Positions 20,701 through 25,874 of a stretch of DNA of 64,000 bases are shown here, one piece after another. Every line of letters starts with the position of its first letter. Within the stretch, counting starts at the first letter, position 1. The position numbers and the translations under genes were made by a program. A model generated the notes under the pieces. The model saw only the letters and a list, made by a program, of their open reading frames with translations, did not search any database and had not been told where the DNA came from. This stretch comes from Glycocaulis sp. (GTDB lineage Bacteria > Pseudomonadota > Alphaproteobacteria > Caulobacterales > Maricaulaceae): NCBI GenBank assembly GCA_022565665.1, contig JAIUMI010000011.1:1-64000 (forward strand), written 5' to 3'.

Positions 20701-21000
20701 CGACTCGATCTTGACGATCTCGCCGGGATCCTCCGGATCGGTGAACTCCGCCCCTACCGTGGTGATCAGCAGGATAAAATTGCCCTGATCGGTGATTACG
20801 CCTTCGGGCAGGATTTCAGCGATGATCTCATTGGCATTGGTAACCGGATTGAGCACCGGATCACCAACCGCATTGCCGTAAGCGGGCGCGATGGTCGCGG
20901 ATGCCAGAACCGTCAGGCCAGCTCCCAGAAGCAGATAGGATCGCAGGCTTCGCCGCCGCCCAGACCCAGCTGGGACCACCGGAAATGACTCGCCGCTCAT
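8698..21000 (-). CDS. giant glycine-rich autotransporter (type Va), 4,100 residues
   Basis: One uninterrupted 12.3-kb reading frame. Residues about 20-43 form a signal peptide (RSLRSYLLLGAGLTVLASAT, cleavage near AYGNA). The passenger, about residues 210-3500, contains roughly fifty units centred on '[IV]xAQS[IVL]GGGGGxGG', followed by a non-repetitive linker. The last 290 residues, from about 'DEQCVWTRAEMSGSRSAGDG', form an autotransporter beta-barrel that alternates hydrophobic and polar residues and ends in AGFELRARF; the terminal Phe fits BAM recognition. The protein should export its repeats to the cell surface, probably as an adhesin or biofilm/matrix protein, but function is inferred from architecture only. 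It is convergent with the Mrp operon, with shared stop bases and no terminator between them. There is no adjacent gene for a partner. Confidence 0.9.
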   Translation of the reverse strand: MSGESFPVVPAGSGRRRSLRSYLLLGAGLTVLASATIAPAYGNAVGDPVLNPVTNANEIIAEILPEGVITDQGNFILLITTVGAEFTDPEDPGEIVKIESVNTDPDNGNVVSVVLEDGRVLPVVQDISGLLGDPPDPAANLDLTPGAGDTNFFSRIDRGSGGSNGRTGALFVPATSGGNGATGPTQNYTIPAGHGDIETVSANTPGISVVSIGGNGGRGGDGYAGASGRSGGTGGAGGPVTVVSNVPQITTSGSGSHGIFAQSRSGRGGQGGSGFIFSGGGSGGAGNDGGTVHVTSEGDITTLGDGAHGIFGQSLGGGAGSGGISIGLFGSGGGGAEGGSGGTVTVINHGNVVTAGAYSHGVFAQSVGGNGGSAGASFGLAAFGDNGEGGGNGGMATAVLRDSGSIITLGEGSIGLFAQSTGGGGGQGGTTGGALAMGSQGGSGGNGGQANATVDAGGYIQTQGDGAYAVAAQSIGGGGGMAGVAGGAVALGGGGSGGGSGGNIVVSMDGELRTLGEDASAIFAQSIGGGGGSARGTGGLFALGGTGGGGGAGGSVTVTTGSTAAMHTSGQGAHGIFAQSIGGGGGSGSSGGGVVSLGGSGAGGGNGAAVTVTHGGSILTEGNLARGIFAQSVGGGGGSGGHSGGLVSLGGSGGTASTGGNVTVTNNGIVETLGDNASAIQAQSIGGGGGDGGTTGGAFLTIGGGGGGGGGSGLVTVNHTGDLQTFGDDSHGIFAQSVGGGGGNGGASGSIRAFAGVALGGAGGAGGAGGNVVANLTASGGVNPSITTHGDRSRGLYVQSVGGGGGNGGFAVQVSGGYAVAAGFAIGGSGGSGGAGGTVTVNGHVDITTFGQSAEGIMAQSVGGGGGSGGFAGAFAFSGGETAAGAFSLALGGSGGTGGAGGTVILNSGGQIITEGDFSTGLVAQSIGGGGGSGGFAISVAGSGAGAGSGAVAAGVGGSGGDGGAGGTVNATFDGEIYTIGDDAGGALIQSVGGGGGNGGFAISGAASISGSGGVGVGVGVGGSGGGGAAGGTVTGSIAGPVYTEGERSTGVIIQSIGGGGGNGGFSVAGSIGGGGSFGGAISVGVGGSGGGGGAGGTVNASAGEIHTLGHDSGGFLAQSVGGGGGNGGFNVSGAIGGGGTFGGAGAIGIGGAGGDGGAGGNVTASVSGVVTTQGDRSAAVIAQSLGGGGGNGGFNVSAGIGAAGSYGGSLNIGVGGAGGGGGHAGNVTLSALDIFTSGDQSGGFVAQSVGGGGGSGGFNVAGGIGIGGTAGGAISVGVGGSGGGGGNAGNVTGTVTGDVVTQGDQSVAITAQSIGGGGGSGGFAVSGGIAGSGGGAAAINVGVGGSGGGGGHSGAVMLSVTGQTDTSGEQSSGIVAQSVGGGGGSGGFAITGGIAIAKGGAGTVGIAVGGSGGDGGNSGNVTLTVNSGAADPANTLAVVTRGDGASGAVAQAVGGGGGNGGFTVTGGISAAKSVAGNIGVGIGGGGGGGGDGGTVIANITGGVATWGDDASAVFVQSLGGGGGNGGFNVSGGIAGAKTASGNIMVGIGGFGGDGGHGGAVSGSVSGDVFTAGANSSGVTYQSLGGGGGNGGFNVTGGVSFAASGGFTGNLGIGVGGFGGAGGDASTVNAAITGDIYTQGSQSYGALLQSLGGGGGNGAFNVTGGISAAKDASGVFGVGIGGFGGGGGDAAAVTGTLAGNVVTEGDGAYGVSLQSLGGGGGNGGFNVTGGISVSVSDNPSIVAGIGIGGFGGGGGDAGTVTGTITGDYQTSGNNAHGVLAQSVGGSGGNGGFNVTGALAFGTGTAGTGAIGIGGFGGAGGHGDDVTLVRAGLTRTHGLNSSGIIAQSIGGGGGNGGFNVAGGVSATTNDNAGSFGFGLGGFGGGGGNAGDVVASVTGSVIATGAEPGKVVTETVETVDANGETQSETLERLSRENGSHGVLAQSLGGGGGNGAFNVTGQVSVTRPGANDMAARAFAFGVGGFGGDGGDAGTVNLTIAGPGTERALIQSTGDDRFAVGAQSIGGGGGAGAFNISGGISSNGQIVAGVGGFGGDGGLGGNVTANVDADLFASGVSARGLLVQSVGGGGGFGGFNVAGGVSFDPNSTDSSLVAGLGGFGGAGNASGDVTAVHSGLIFVTGQLANGALVQSVAGGGGSGGWNVAANVLVGSNEADSNPARGYAFSVGVGGTGGDGADAGDVSFTSTGDIIINGAFVSSPGPDGDPLEGVEYSGFARGVLVQSIGGGGGAGGFNFAGAGTPSGNPIVVGVGGSGGSGGHGGDVSLIRGFVDAGSVNEIAAPGLVRTFGDHSTAILVQSVGGGGGDAGINIAAAGVVRGTSEDNPVAALIAVGGSGAGAGSGGDVSVRHAGTIITDGEQSAGLIAQSIGGGGGNANFNVGFGLLRNANALNLAVGGATGAAGRGGDVTVSHDGAIVTVGDNAMALVAQSIGGGGGNTAMSMATGILTRNALSISIGRLGGTGGEGGDVSVDANGLFDTSGDLSTAIFAQSIGGGGGVSGSTSVGGSATSGSGDSTRSGQVAVAVGLEGGAGATAGHVAVTAAGQVTTRGLDAHGIHAQSIGGGGGTGGTVMNIVFRTTVSATVGVGGAGGTGGLGGDITVHSDALISTSGRGANGLLAQSIGGGGGTGGYAANLGVQVGGDANPESSPSVVVGVNVGGAGGTGNDGGDVDVSHAGMIFTTGELAYGIRAQSIGGGGGDGGMVINARVHGPGDSHSADINVGGSGGVGGIGGDVTVDNEGLIVTGGRGAAGISANSIGGGGGNGALVLDGVFGVSPGGRTQRFVVNVGGFGGSGGTGGDVTVTNRQGAGEYSGMILTSGDDAYGIFAQSLGGGGGNGGSVLTMTGVVSGGDYSLTAGLNIGGFGGSGNTGGTVDVLNSGLIQTEGSGAHGILAQSIGGGGGNGGMVLAGNILIAKSVAPMFSLGGFGGSGGDGGDVTVTNSGQIFTSGANAHGIQAQSIGGGGGNANVAITAATEPGSLIVGNGFNALLGATFANGSGGTGGHVTVNHTGSITVTGTGSQAIRAESINGGGGSLVMDFTGITSLPGRPDPLNLILPDLPSGGQPGDPLIAARLGADEATDTNAGKVTINTTGQIASTGDHGAGSAIQAVGGGGGSALLIARLTSEALAGDAVPSDTGIASSVDTLVELGGSNGIGNSGADIDNIHNGAIITTGLNAPGSIIQSIGGGGGRATAALLAPAGTNLGPVRGILGGVNGTGEAGGDIAHTHNGELITIGDLSAGLILQSIGGGGGSAAFLVDGAGADGAVTGVIIGGEGGSDQDAGSILADLNGGIFTLGNSAPGLLAQSIGGGGGELRLSGFSSGELLLGGLGGSQGDGAGITISNTGAISTAGTGAHGVVLQSIGGGGGAVFGAPDVTLTLSDDNVGDGGDISFVQNGNIVTTGAGAYGVILQSLGGGGGWVDGVFAGSAGGNGVGGLIHVALSGAVLATGDDAVAVLLQSQGGTGAGGDITADFTGALRGGDGQGAGLIIDGGDQNTVNTSGSISAVSGRAIITTSGDDTIHNDGLVAGNIDLGTGNNAFNNNAGATFVAFNRINLRSQADLSGTILAGAAASGAPGSGTFTNDGTFLMGLSAPRVPIDLAAGAVHGNLDDAGDPATNVLYGARVINTVELDGDFVQTENGLMRFDVAFGPYASDRVNVTGDALVNGSGEVILTWLENNDRVTLFATGGAGTDNGLSIDSTLAITYGIVADSAGIHLTLDTDFGQDFLNRNQRSLGGHMDSAVLSGGSSGVGRLLALLGNMQAGQEDAYQAVFNELNPEPHIAPLHGQIALARSFASDLFSCDTPGTAPDEQCVWTRAEMSGSRSAGDGEQFDTETDTVGFRGGLQRPLNERWSLAAGIGYESISGIRIDDNRARSEGQAVQFGLGLQRHTPEGLVLAGALSGGWQWLNSSRVVNVFDVGIGESSPDSGYARLDLSASQYLGAGNVFAIPSLGLAATVQRNSSFEETGLAGLGVRGLSETRAIAELTPGLTLGAIFRPDERTSGVLTFSAQSVINSTGRIASPYMLLGANPSADPAIIGTAMDRQFWRLGTDFTISGDDRLSLRLRYSGEYGDRTESHRAGFELRARF
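10545..20385 (-). repeat. about fifty tandem coding repeats of the autotransporter passenger
   Basis: The DNA shows a core of (CCGCCGCC)-type GGGGG codons plus an ATGGACTGGGC- or ATTGACTGCGC-type AQS segment, recurring on average every 190 bp. By eye about 51 protein units were counted. Spacing varies from about 45 to over 100 residues, so it is not a perfect tandem array. Units in the middle (about 16-25) are the most alike (GGGGGNGGFNV[ST]GG). The first and last units have diverged. Such DNA is prone to recombination and to assembly collapse. Confidence 0.85.
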
Positions 21001-21062
21001 GTTATCCCCCGAACCTACCCTTCACCCTCATCCTCACCCGGCCACGGCAAGTAAGGATGGAA

Positions 21063-21078
21063 TTAATAAAGTATTAAC
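21063..21078 (+). promoter_or_regulatory. perfect CtrA-type box upstream of the autotransporter
   Basis: The sequence is TTAATAAAGTATTAAC, which equals TTAA-N7-TTAAC, the consensus of the alphaproteobacterial cell-cycle regulator CtrA. It lies 62 bp before the autotransporter start codon, within promoter distance. The match is exact; binding is inferred. Confidence 0.55.
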
Positions 21079-21095
21079 CCGGACGGGCCGTCCGG
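21079..21095. promoter_or_regulatory. 17-bp perfect palindrome beside the CtrA-type box
   Basis: CCGGACGGGCCGTCCGG is self-complementary around base 21087 and directly abuts the CtrA-type box. It could be an operator or a hairpin in the 5' leader of the autotransporter mRNA. No regulator is assigned. The rest of the 200-bp gap (21001-21206) shows nothing else recognisable. Confidence 0.4.
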
Positions 21096-21206
21096 CAATC
21101 AGAATTTGCAACCACGCGCGTACCTTTCCGGAACGGGCTGTTCGGGTACAGCAAGGCGCGCGCCAGTTTCGGCGGCATGCCAGCATGTCGCTTTCTTTTA
21201 AGAAGC

Positions 21207-21836
21207 TTACTCTGCGTCGGGCTGGTTTGCCGGAACCGCCCCGGCAAAGGCCGGTAGCGCCATGGCCGCGGCTTCAGCCTGCAAAAGGCGCGCGTGCCAC
21301 AGATCCACGCCGAACCGGCGCGCATTGCCCAGCTGCGGCACCAGACACACATCCGCCAGAGTGGGCAGCGGCCCGAAACAGAACGGTCCGGGCTGGGTGG
21401 CCACCGTCCTTTCCAGCGCATCCAGCCCGCTCTGGATGGTGTCGCGCGCCCAGGCCTTCACAGTCTCCTCGTCATGACCGAGCCCTGCGATACGCTTGAG
21501 CACGCGCAGGTTCTGCACCGGATGAATGTCGCATGCGATGGCGAGCGCGAAGGCGCGCACCTTCGCTGCTTCAACCGGATCAGCCGGAATGAGGCGCGGT
21601 TCGGGGTGCATGACGTCCAGATATTCCAGGATCGCCAGCGACTGGGTGATCACCACCCCGTCATCGGTTTCCAGCGCCGGCACCAGCCCTTGCGGGTTGA
21701 GCTTCAGATAGGCGTCCGACAACTGCTCGCCCTTGGCGAGATGGTGGGAGACATGCTGCGCCTCCAGTCCTTTCAGCCCCAGCGCGATGCGGATGCGCCA
21801 GGCGGCCGAGGAGCGGAAATAGCCGTGGAGTATCAT
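21207..21836 (-). CDS. maiA: zeta-class GST: maleylacetoacetate/maleylpyruvate isomerase
   Basis: A 209-residue cytoplasmic protein. YFRSSAAWRIRIALGLKGL with the SSxxxRVRI-type active-site serine motif is the signature of zeta GSTs, followed by NPQGLVPAL and ITQSLAILEYLD. These enzymes perform glutathione-dependent cis-trans isomerisation of maleyl to fumaryl compounds (MaiA in tyrosine breakdown, NagL in the gentisate route). The next gene upstream is an FAH-family hydrolase, the normal following step. No homogentisate or gentisate dioxygenase is in the window. The real substrate may therefore be another maleyl-type diacid made by the surrounding cluster. Last gene of the minus-strand run that starts at the DUF3598 gene. 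Confidence 0.85.
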   Translation of the reverse strand: MILHGYFRSSAAWRIRIALGLKGLEAQHVSHHLAKGEQLSDAYLKLNPQGLVPALETDDGVVITQSLAILEYLDVMHPEPRLIPADPVEAAKVRAFALAIACDIHPVQNLRVLKRIAGLGHDEETVKAWARDTIQSGLDALERTVATQPGPFCFGPLPTLADVCLVPQLGNARRFGVDLWHARLLQAEAAAMALPAFAGAVPANQPDAE

Positions 21837-21857
21837 GTGAAAACCGTCCCTGTCTGA

Positions 21858-22553
21858 TCAGTCCTTCGCCGGCCCGCCAATGGTGACAGAGAGCGTAGGC
21901 AATCCCTCTATCTCCACCCGCACCGTGTCGCCGGGCCTCACCGCGGCAACGCCCGCCGGAGTTCCGGTATAGATCAGGTCGCCCGGTTCGACCCGGTAGA
22001 AACCGGAGAGGCAGGCGATGATGTCGGCGACCGGCCAGATCATGTCGGACAGGCTGGCCTCCTGGCGGGTTTCGCCATTGAGGGAGAGCGTGATGCGCCC
22101 GCGCGCCGGATCAAAACCGTCCGCGCGCCGGATCGGGCCCAGCGGCTTGGACTGCTCCACATTCTTGGCCACGTCCCACGGACGGCCCTGCTTCTTGGCC
22201 TCGGCCTGCAGATCGCGGCGCGTCATGTCGAGCCCGCAGGCATAGCCGAAGACATGGTCCATGGCCTGCGATACCGCTATATCGCGCCCGCCCTTGCCGA
22301 TCGCCACCACCAGCTCGGCCTCGAAATGGTAATTCTGCGTCGCGGGCGGATAGGCGATCTTGTCACCATCGGCCGCTATCGTTTCCGCCCAGGCAGTGAA
22401 GAAGAAGGGCGGCTCCTTGTCCGGATCGGCGCCCATCTCGCGGGCATGGTCGGCATAATTGCGGCCCACGCAGAAAATGCGGCGCACCGGAAACGCGCCG
22501 CCACCCTCCACGGGGGTGGTCACAGGCGGGCGGGGCTCAAGGACAAGGCTCAT
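21858..22553 (-). CDS. fumarylacetoacetate hydrolase-family protein (fumarylpyruvate hydrolase-like)
   Basis: A 231-residue FAH-fold enzyme. FCVGRNYADHAREMG, the metal-binding FEAELVVAIG and the C-terminal GDLIYTGTPAGVAAVRPGD are the family signatures. It hydrolyses C-C bonds of beta-dicarbonyl acids, here most like NagK-type fumarylpyruvate hydrolases. The ATG at 22553 is chosen because GGAG lies 9 nt before it; another ATG at 22568 has no ribosome site. The gene sits 21 bp before maiA and probably forms a pair with it. Exact substrate unknown. Confidence 0.85.
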   Translation of the reverse strand: MSLVLEPRPPVTTPVEGGGAFPVRRIFCVGRNYADHAREMGADPDKEPPFFFTAWAETIAADGDKIAYPPATQNYHFEAELVVAIGKGGRDIAVSQAMDHVFGYACGLDMTRRDLQAEAKKQGRPWDVAKNVEQSKPLGPIRRADGFDPARGRITLSLNGETRQEASLSDMIWPVADIIACLSGFYRVEPGDLIYTGTPAGVAAVRPGDTVRVEIEGLPTLSVTIGGPAKD

Positions 22554-22628
22554 TACCGGACACTCCATCTAGGGCGGTCAGTTCGCCCGCAGGTGTGCCA
22601 GCGTGATGGGTGAGAGACAAGCTGCCGC

Positions 22629-23075
22629 CTACTTCACCCGGCGCTCCTTGATGACGGTGCGCATATACATCTCGTCATCGCGGAACCAGTGCCAGGTGCG
22701 TCCGCGCTTGTTGCCGCAATCGGAAATCTGGATCATCTCGTAGAGATATTCGCCGGGGAGATCCTTGCGTTTCCAGGTGAGGACGACCGTCTTTGAATCG
22801 ATCTCCCAGGCGCAGCCCTCGATCCGGTCGGTATCCCACCAGATGCGTCCTTCTGCGTATTTCGCCGGGAAGTGATGCTCCTCGGTTTTACCGTCCGGCC
22901 ACATATAGCGGTTGATCTGGTAGTAGGCGTGCTCGCCCTCTTCCGGGAAAGTGCAGGTCAGGTGCGAGCTGTGCTGGTCGAGGATTTTGTTGTCGGTATC
23001 GACATAGGTGTAGGTACCCTCCCACTCGCCTTCATGGCGCGCCAGCACCGGCATCTGCCAGGCAATCATCCGCAT
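22629..23075 (-). CDS. DUF3598-type (calycin/lipocalin-like) small protein
   Basis: A 148-residue protein without signal peptide. It is rich in beta-strand patterns: LARHEGEWEGTYTYVDTDN near the N-terminus, 'HAYYQINRYMWPDG' and GRTWHWFRDDEMYMRTVIKE near the end. The HEGEWEGTY start is typical of DUF3598-like proteins, which adopt a lipocalin-like barrel. It would bind or transform a small hydrophobic ligand, but no activity is known. First gene of the DUF3598-FAH-maiA run, with the shared palindromic operator 33 bp before its start. Confidence 0.6.
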   Translation of the reverse strand: MRMIAWQMPVLARHEGEWEGTYTYVDTDNKILDQHSSHLTCTFPEEGEHAYYQINRYMWPDGKTEEHHFPAKYAEGRIWWDTDRIEGCAWEIDSKTVVLTWKRKDLPGEYLYEMIQISDCGNKRGRTWHWFRDDEMYMRTVIKERRVK

Positions 23076-23108
23076 TACGTATCTCCCTTAAAACGACTGA
23101 CCCGGAGC

Positions 23109-23124
23109 AAAAGATATATCCTTT
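23109..23124. promoter_or_regulatory. regulon palindrome, site A
   Basis: AAAAGATATATCCTTT, a 16-bp near-perfect palindrome around GATATATC. It lies 33 bp upstream of the DUF3598 start and after the amidase stop, so it serves the DUF3598-FAH-maiA unit. It matches seven other intergenic sites in this window. Confidence 0.65.
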
Positions 23125-23146
23125 ATCGGCGTGGCAAGATGCCGGT

Positions 23147-24454
23147 TTACAGCTCTGCCTGCGCGAAATCGCCGCGCGCGGCTTCAAACGCTGCCGCTGC
23201 TACAATACCGGCGAAATCGCCGCCCGCAGGCGCCATGATCTGCAAACCCAGCGGCAGGCGTTCACGGCTCAGTCCCATCGGCACCGAAGTGGACGGGATA
23301 CCGGCAAAATCGGCAAAGGCAGTGAGATCAGCCTGGCTGGCAGGGATCGGTTCACCAAACCGGAAGGCCGGCTCCAGCGCCGTCGGCGCGGCAATGAAAT
23401 CGACCCTGGTGAAGGCGTCGGCCGCGTCCAGCCCGGACGCATCAAGCACGCCAAGCGCCTCGCGATAACGCGCCTCTCCCTGCTTTGCGCCCCATTGCAG
23501 CATTTTGGTGAAACTATCTGAAAAGCCTTGCGGATTCTCCGCCATGACAGCGGCGTGTTCGGCATAACCCTCCCACTCCGAGATGATGAGACCTTCCCGG
23601 CGCGACTGGCCGAAGGCGTAGCGCTTGAAGCGGATATCGACGATCTGCGCACCCTGCTCCCGCAAGAGCATCAGCGCCGCCTCAAACGCCCGCATCACAT
23701 CGGAGCGGACGTCCATCTCGGTCTCGAAGCGCCAGCGACCGACGCGTTTCCCCGCAAGCGGCCTGTCGACGGCACGCACCGGCAGCCCTGAAAGCACCGC
23801 AAAGGCAGGGGCAAGATCGGCGGCTCTGCGTGCTATCGGTCCGACATGATCAAGCGAATAGGAGAGCGGGATGACGCCCTCCACCGGTACCGCCCCGCGC
23901 GAGGGCTTGTGCCCGCACAAACCGCAATAGGCAGCCGGGATGCGCACCGAGCCCATCGTGTCGGTGCCCAGCGTCACCGGCGCAAAGCCCGCCGCCGCGG
24001 CTGCGCCCGATCCGCCGGAGGAACCGCCGGGCGTCAGCCCTTCGCCCCACGGATTGAAACAGCGCCCGAAATGGGCGTTGTCGGTCACCGCGCCGAGCGC
24101 GCCTTCCTCCATGTTCAGCGTGCCGAGGATCACCGCCCCGCCTGCCCGCAGGCGCGCCACCACCGCAGCATCCTCGCCCGCGATCCGGTCCCGGTAGGCG
24201 CCTATCCCGGCATGCCAGGGCAGGCCGCGAACCGCGATATTGGCCTTCACCAGCACCGGCACGCCATCAAGCGCGGAGAGGCTCGCTCCCGCCTTGCGGC
24301 GCGCCCCTGCCGCTTCCGCTTCTGCGCGGGCACCGGGCGCGAGGTCGAGCACGGCGTTGAGCCGCCCGTTCAGCGCCTCGATACGCGCCAGAGAGGCCTC
24401 CAGCGCTTCCACGGGCCGGGCGTGGGCCTCGGCAAGGGTCGGGGCCGGGATCAT
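23147..24454 (-). CDS. amidase-signature family hydrolase
   Basis: A 435-residue enzyme with the complete Ser-cisSer-Lys triad: lysine 70 (PVLVKANI), serine 145 in GGSSGGSGAAAA and serine 169 in TLGTDTMGSVRIPA. The 24-residue spacing between the serines is normal. Amidase-signature enzymes hydrolyse amides or half-amides such as maleamate-type compounds. The start overlaps the end of the PaaK-like ligase gene by 4 bp, so it belongs to the operon that begins with the two MmgE/PrpD genes. The substrate is unknown; a role in ring-opened imide or amide hydrolysis is an inference from context. Confidence 0.88.
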   Translation of the reverse strand: MIPAPTLAEAHARPVEALEASLARIEALNGRLNAVLDLAPGARAEAEAAGARRKAGASLSALDGVPVLVKANIAVRGLPWHAGIGAYRDRIAGEDAAVVARLRAGGAVILGTLNMEEGALGAVTDNAHFGRCFNPWGEGLTPGGSSGGSGAAAAAGFAPVTLGTDTMGSVRIPAAYCGLCGHKPSRGAVPVEGVIPLSYSLDHVGPIARRAADLAPAFAVLSGLPVRAVDRPLAGKRVGRWRFETEMDVRSDVMRAFEAALMLLREQGAQIVDIRFKRYAFGQSRREGLIISEWEGYAEHAAVMAENPQGFSDSFTKMLQWGAKQGEARYREALGVLDASGLDAADAFTRVDFIAAPTALEPAFRFGEPIPASQADLTAFADFAGIPSTSVPMGLSRERLPLGLQIMAPAGGDFAGIVAAAAFEAARGDFAQAEL

Positions 24455-25848
24455 GAAAAGCGGCTGTCGATCAGGCGAATGGGCTTCTGGCGCACTTCGG
24501 TCTGGGTGAGCTCTGCCAGCCCGCCGGGGGCGCTGAGCTCCACCTCCACCTCGATACCGATCTTGCGTTTCAGAAGGTCACCGATTGCGTCCTTCAGGCC
24601 TTGCGGCTGCTCGCGCACTTCCACCGCCACGGTGAAGATTTCACGGCCATCAGCCTCGCGGCGCGCCTTGCAGATGAACTCGCCATTGAAGGCGCTGATC
24701 TCCTCGATCAGCGGGCCGATGGCCTGCGGGAAGATGTTTATGCCGCGGATCTTGACCATGTTATCCGAACGCCCGAGAAACCCCTCTATCCGCTTGAAAG
24801 TGCAATTGATTGAGGATTTGCCTGTGATCACACGGGTCACGTCGTGCGTGTTGAAGCGGATGATCGGGTAGATGTCGTCCTTGTAGAGGCAGGTGCAGAT
24901 CATGTCGCCGCTCTGGCCATCCGCCACCGGCTTGCCGGTCTCGATATCGGCGACTTCGAGATACTGCGCATCCTCCATCACATAGAGGCCGTCGCGGTCC
25001 GGGCCTTCGCCGGCGATGACGCCAGTATCGCCGACGCCATACCAGTCAAAGCATTCCGCCCCGCCCCAGGCACGCGAGAGCGCCTCCTTGTCCTCGCGGC
25101 CCAGATGGCCGGAGATCATCCGGATATTCAGATCACGAACCGGATCGATACCTTGCTCTACAGCCACTTGGGACAGTTTCTTGATGTAGTCTGCAAAGCC
25201 GACAATCACCGTTGCGCCGAAATCGCGCATCAGCTCCACCTGCCGGGCTGAGCGGGTTTCCACGCCCGTGCCGGCGCTCATGAATATGGCGCTGGTCCAG
25301 TGGATCACGGCTTCGCGCACATAGTGCCCACCATTGATCATGCCGTGGCCATAGACGGAGTGGACCACATCATCGGGGCGCAGCCCCTGAAAGCGGTAGA
25401 GCCGGCCCAAGAGCAGGTTCTGTATCTCGCGCGATTTCGCTCCGAAGAGCAGAACCTGCGGCGTACCCGTGGTGCCGGATGTGGTGTGCATCACGACCGG
25501 AGGGCGCTCTCCGGCGCCATAGCTTTCAAAGCCGCCAAAATCCCCGAACGGGGGCTTCAGGGCGATGGAGTCCATGATGTCCTGCTTGTCAAAGCTCGGT
25601 AGGGAGGGGAGCGTTTCCAGCCCCTTGATATCGCCGGGCTCGATACCCGCCTGCCCCCAGAGGCGCTGATAGAAGGGGGTCGCCCAAGCACGGGTAACGC
25701 AGCGGGCAAAGAGCTTTTCCTGACGCGCGCGCAGTTCGTCCCGGCTGATCGAGGTGACAAAGCGGGTGAAGTCATCGCCCACCGGGAAATCGGCGCGCAC
25801 CGCGTTCCAGTCCACCGCGTTGAAATAGGTATTATGCCCGTCACTCAT
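24451..25848 (-). CDS. PaaK-like acyl-CoA ligase (AMP-forming)
   Basis: A 465-residue ANL-superfamily enzyme. The P-loop is HTTSGTTGTPQVLLFG at about residue 120. Next come DWYGVGDTGV and 'DDIYPIIRFNTHDVTRV' (adenylate binding), and the C-terminal hinge GRSDNMVKIRGINIFPQAI is close to phenylacetate-CoA ligase (PaaK). It activates a carboxylic acid with ATP and CoA. The window has no PaaABC epoxidase, so phenylacetate itself is not implied. It is 26 bp after the upstream MmgE/PrpD gene and overlaps the amidase gene. Probably the entry step that makes a CoA thioester of the pathway substrate. Confidence 0.87.
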   Translation of the reverse strand: MSDGHNTYFNAVDWNAVRADFPVGDDFTRFVTSISRDELRARQEKLFARCVTRAWATPFYQRLWGQAGIEPGDIKGLETLPSLPSFDKQDIMDSIALKPPFGDFGGFESYGAGERPPVVMHTTSGTTGTPQVLLFGAKSREIQNLLLGRLYRFQGLRPDDVVHSVYGHGMINGGHYVREAVIHWTSAIFMSAGTGVETRSARQVELMRDFGATVIVGFADYIKKLSQVAVEQGIDPVRDLNIRMISGHLGREDKEALSRAWGGAECFDWYGVGDTGVIAGEGPDRDGLYVMEDAQYLEVADIETGKPVADGQSGDMICTCLYKDDIYPIIRFNTHDVTRVITGKSSINCTFKRIEGFLGRSDNMVKIRGINIFPQAIGPLIEEISAFNGEFICKARREADGREIFTVAVEVREQPQGLKDAIGDLLKRKIGIEVEVELSAPGGLAELTQTEVRQKPIRLIDSRFS

Positions 25849-25874
25849 ATGTCGTCCCCGTATCGGTAGTTTGC

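Noticed and set aside
21207-22553. Complete homogentisate or gentisate pathway
   Set aside because: The isomerase and hydrolase are present but no ring-cleaving dioxygenase for these substrates is found in the window.
24451-25848. Phenylacetate degradation cluster
   Set aside because: The PaaK-like ligase and PaaI-like thioesterase are there, but PaaABCDE, PaaG and PaaZ are not.
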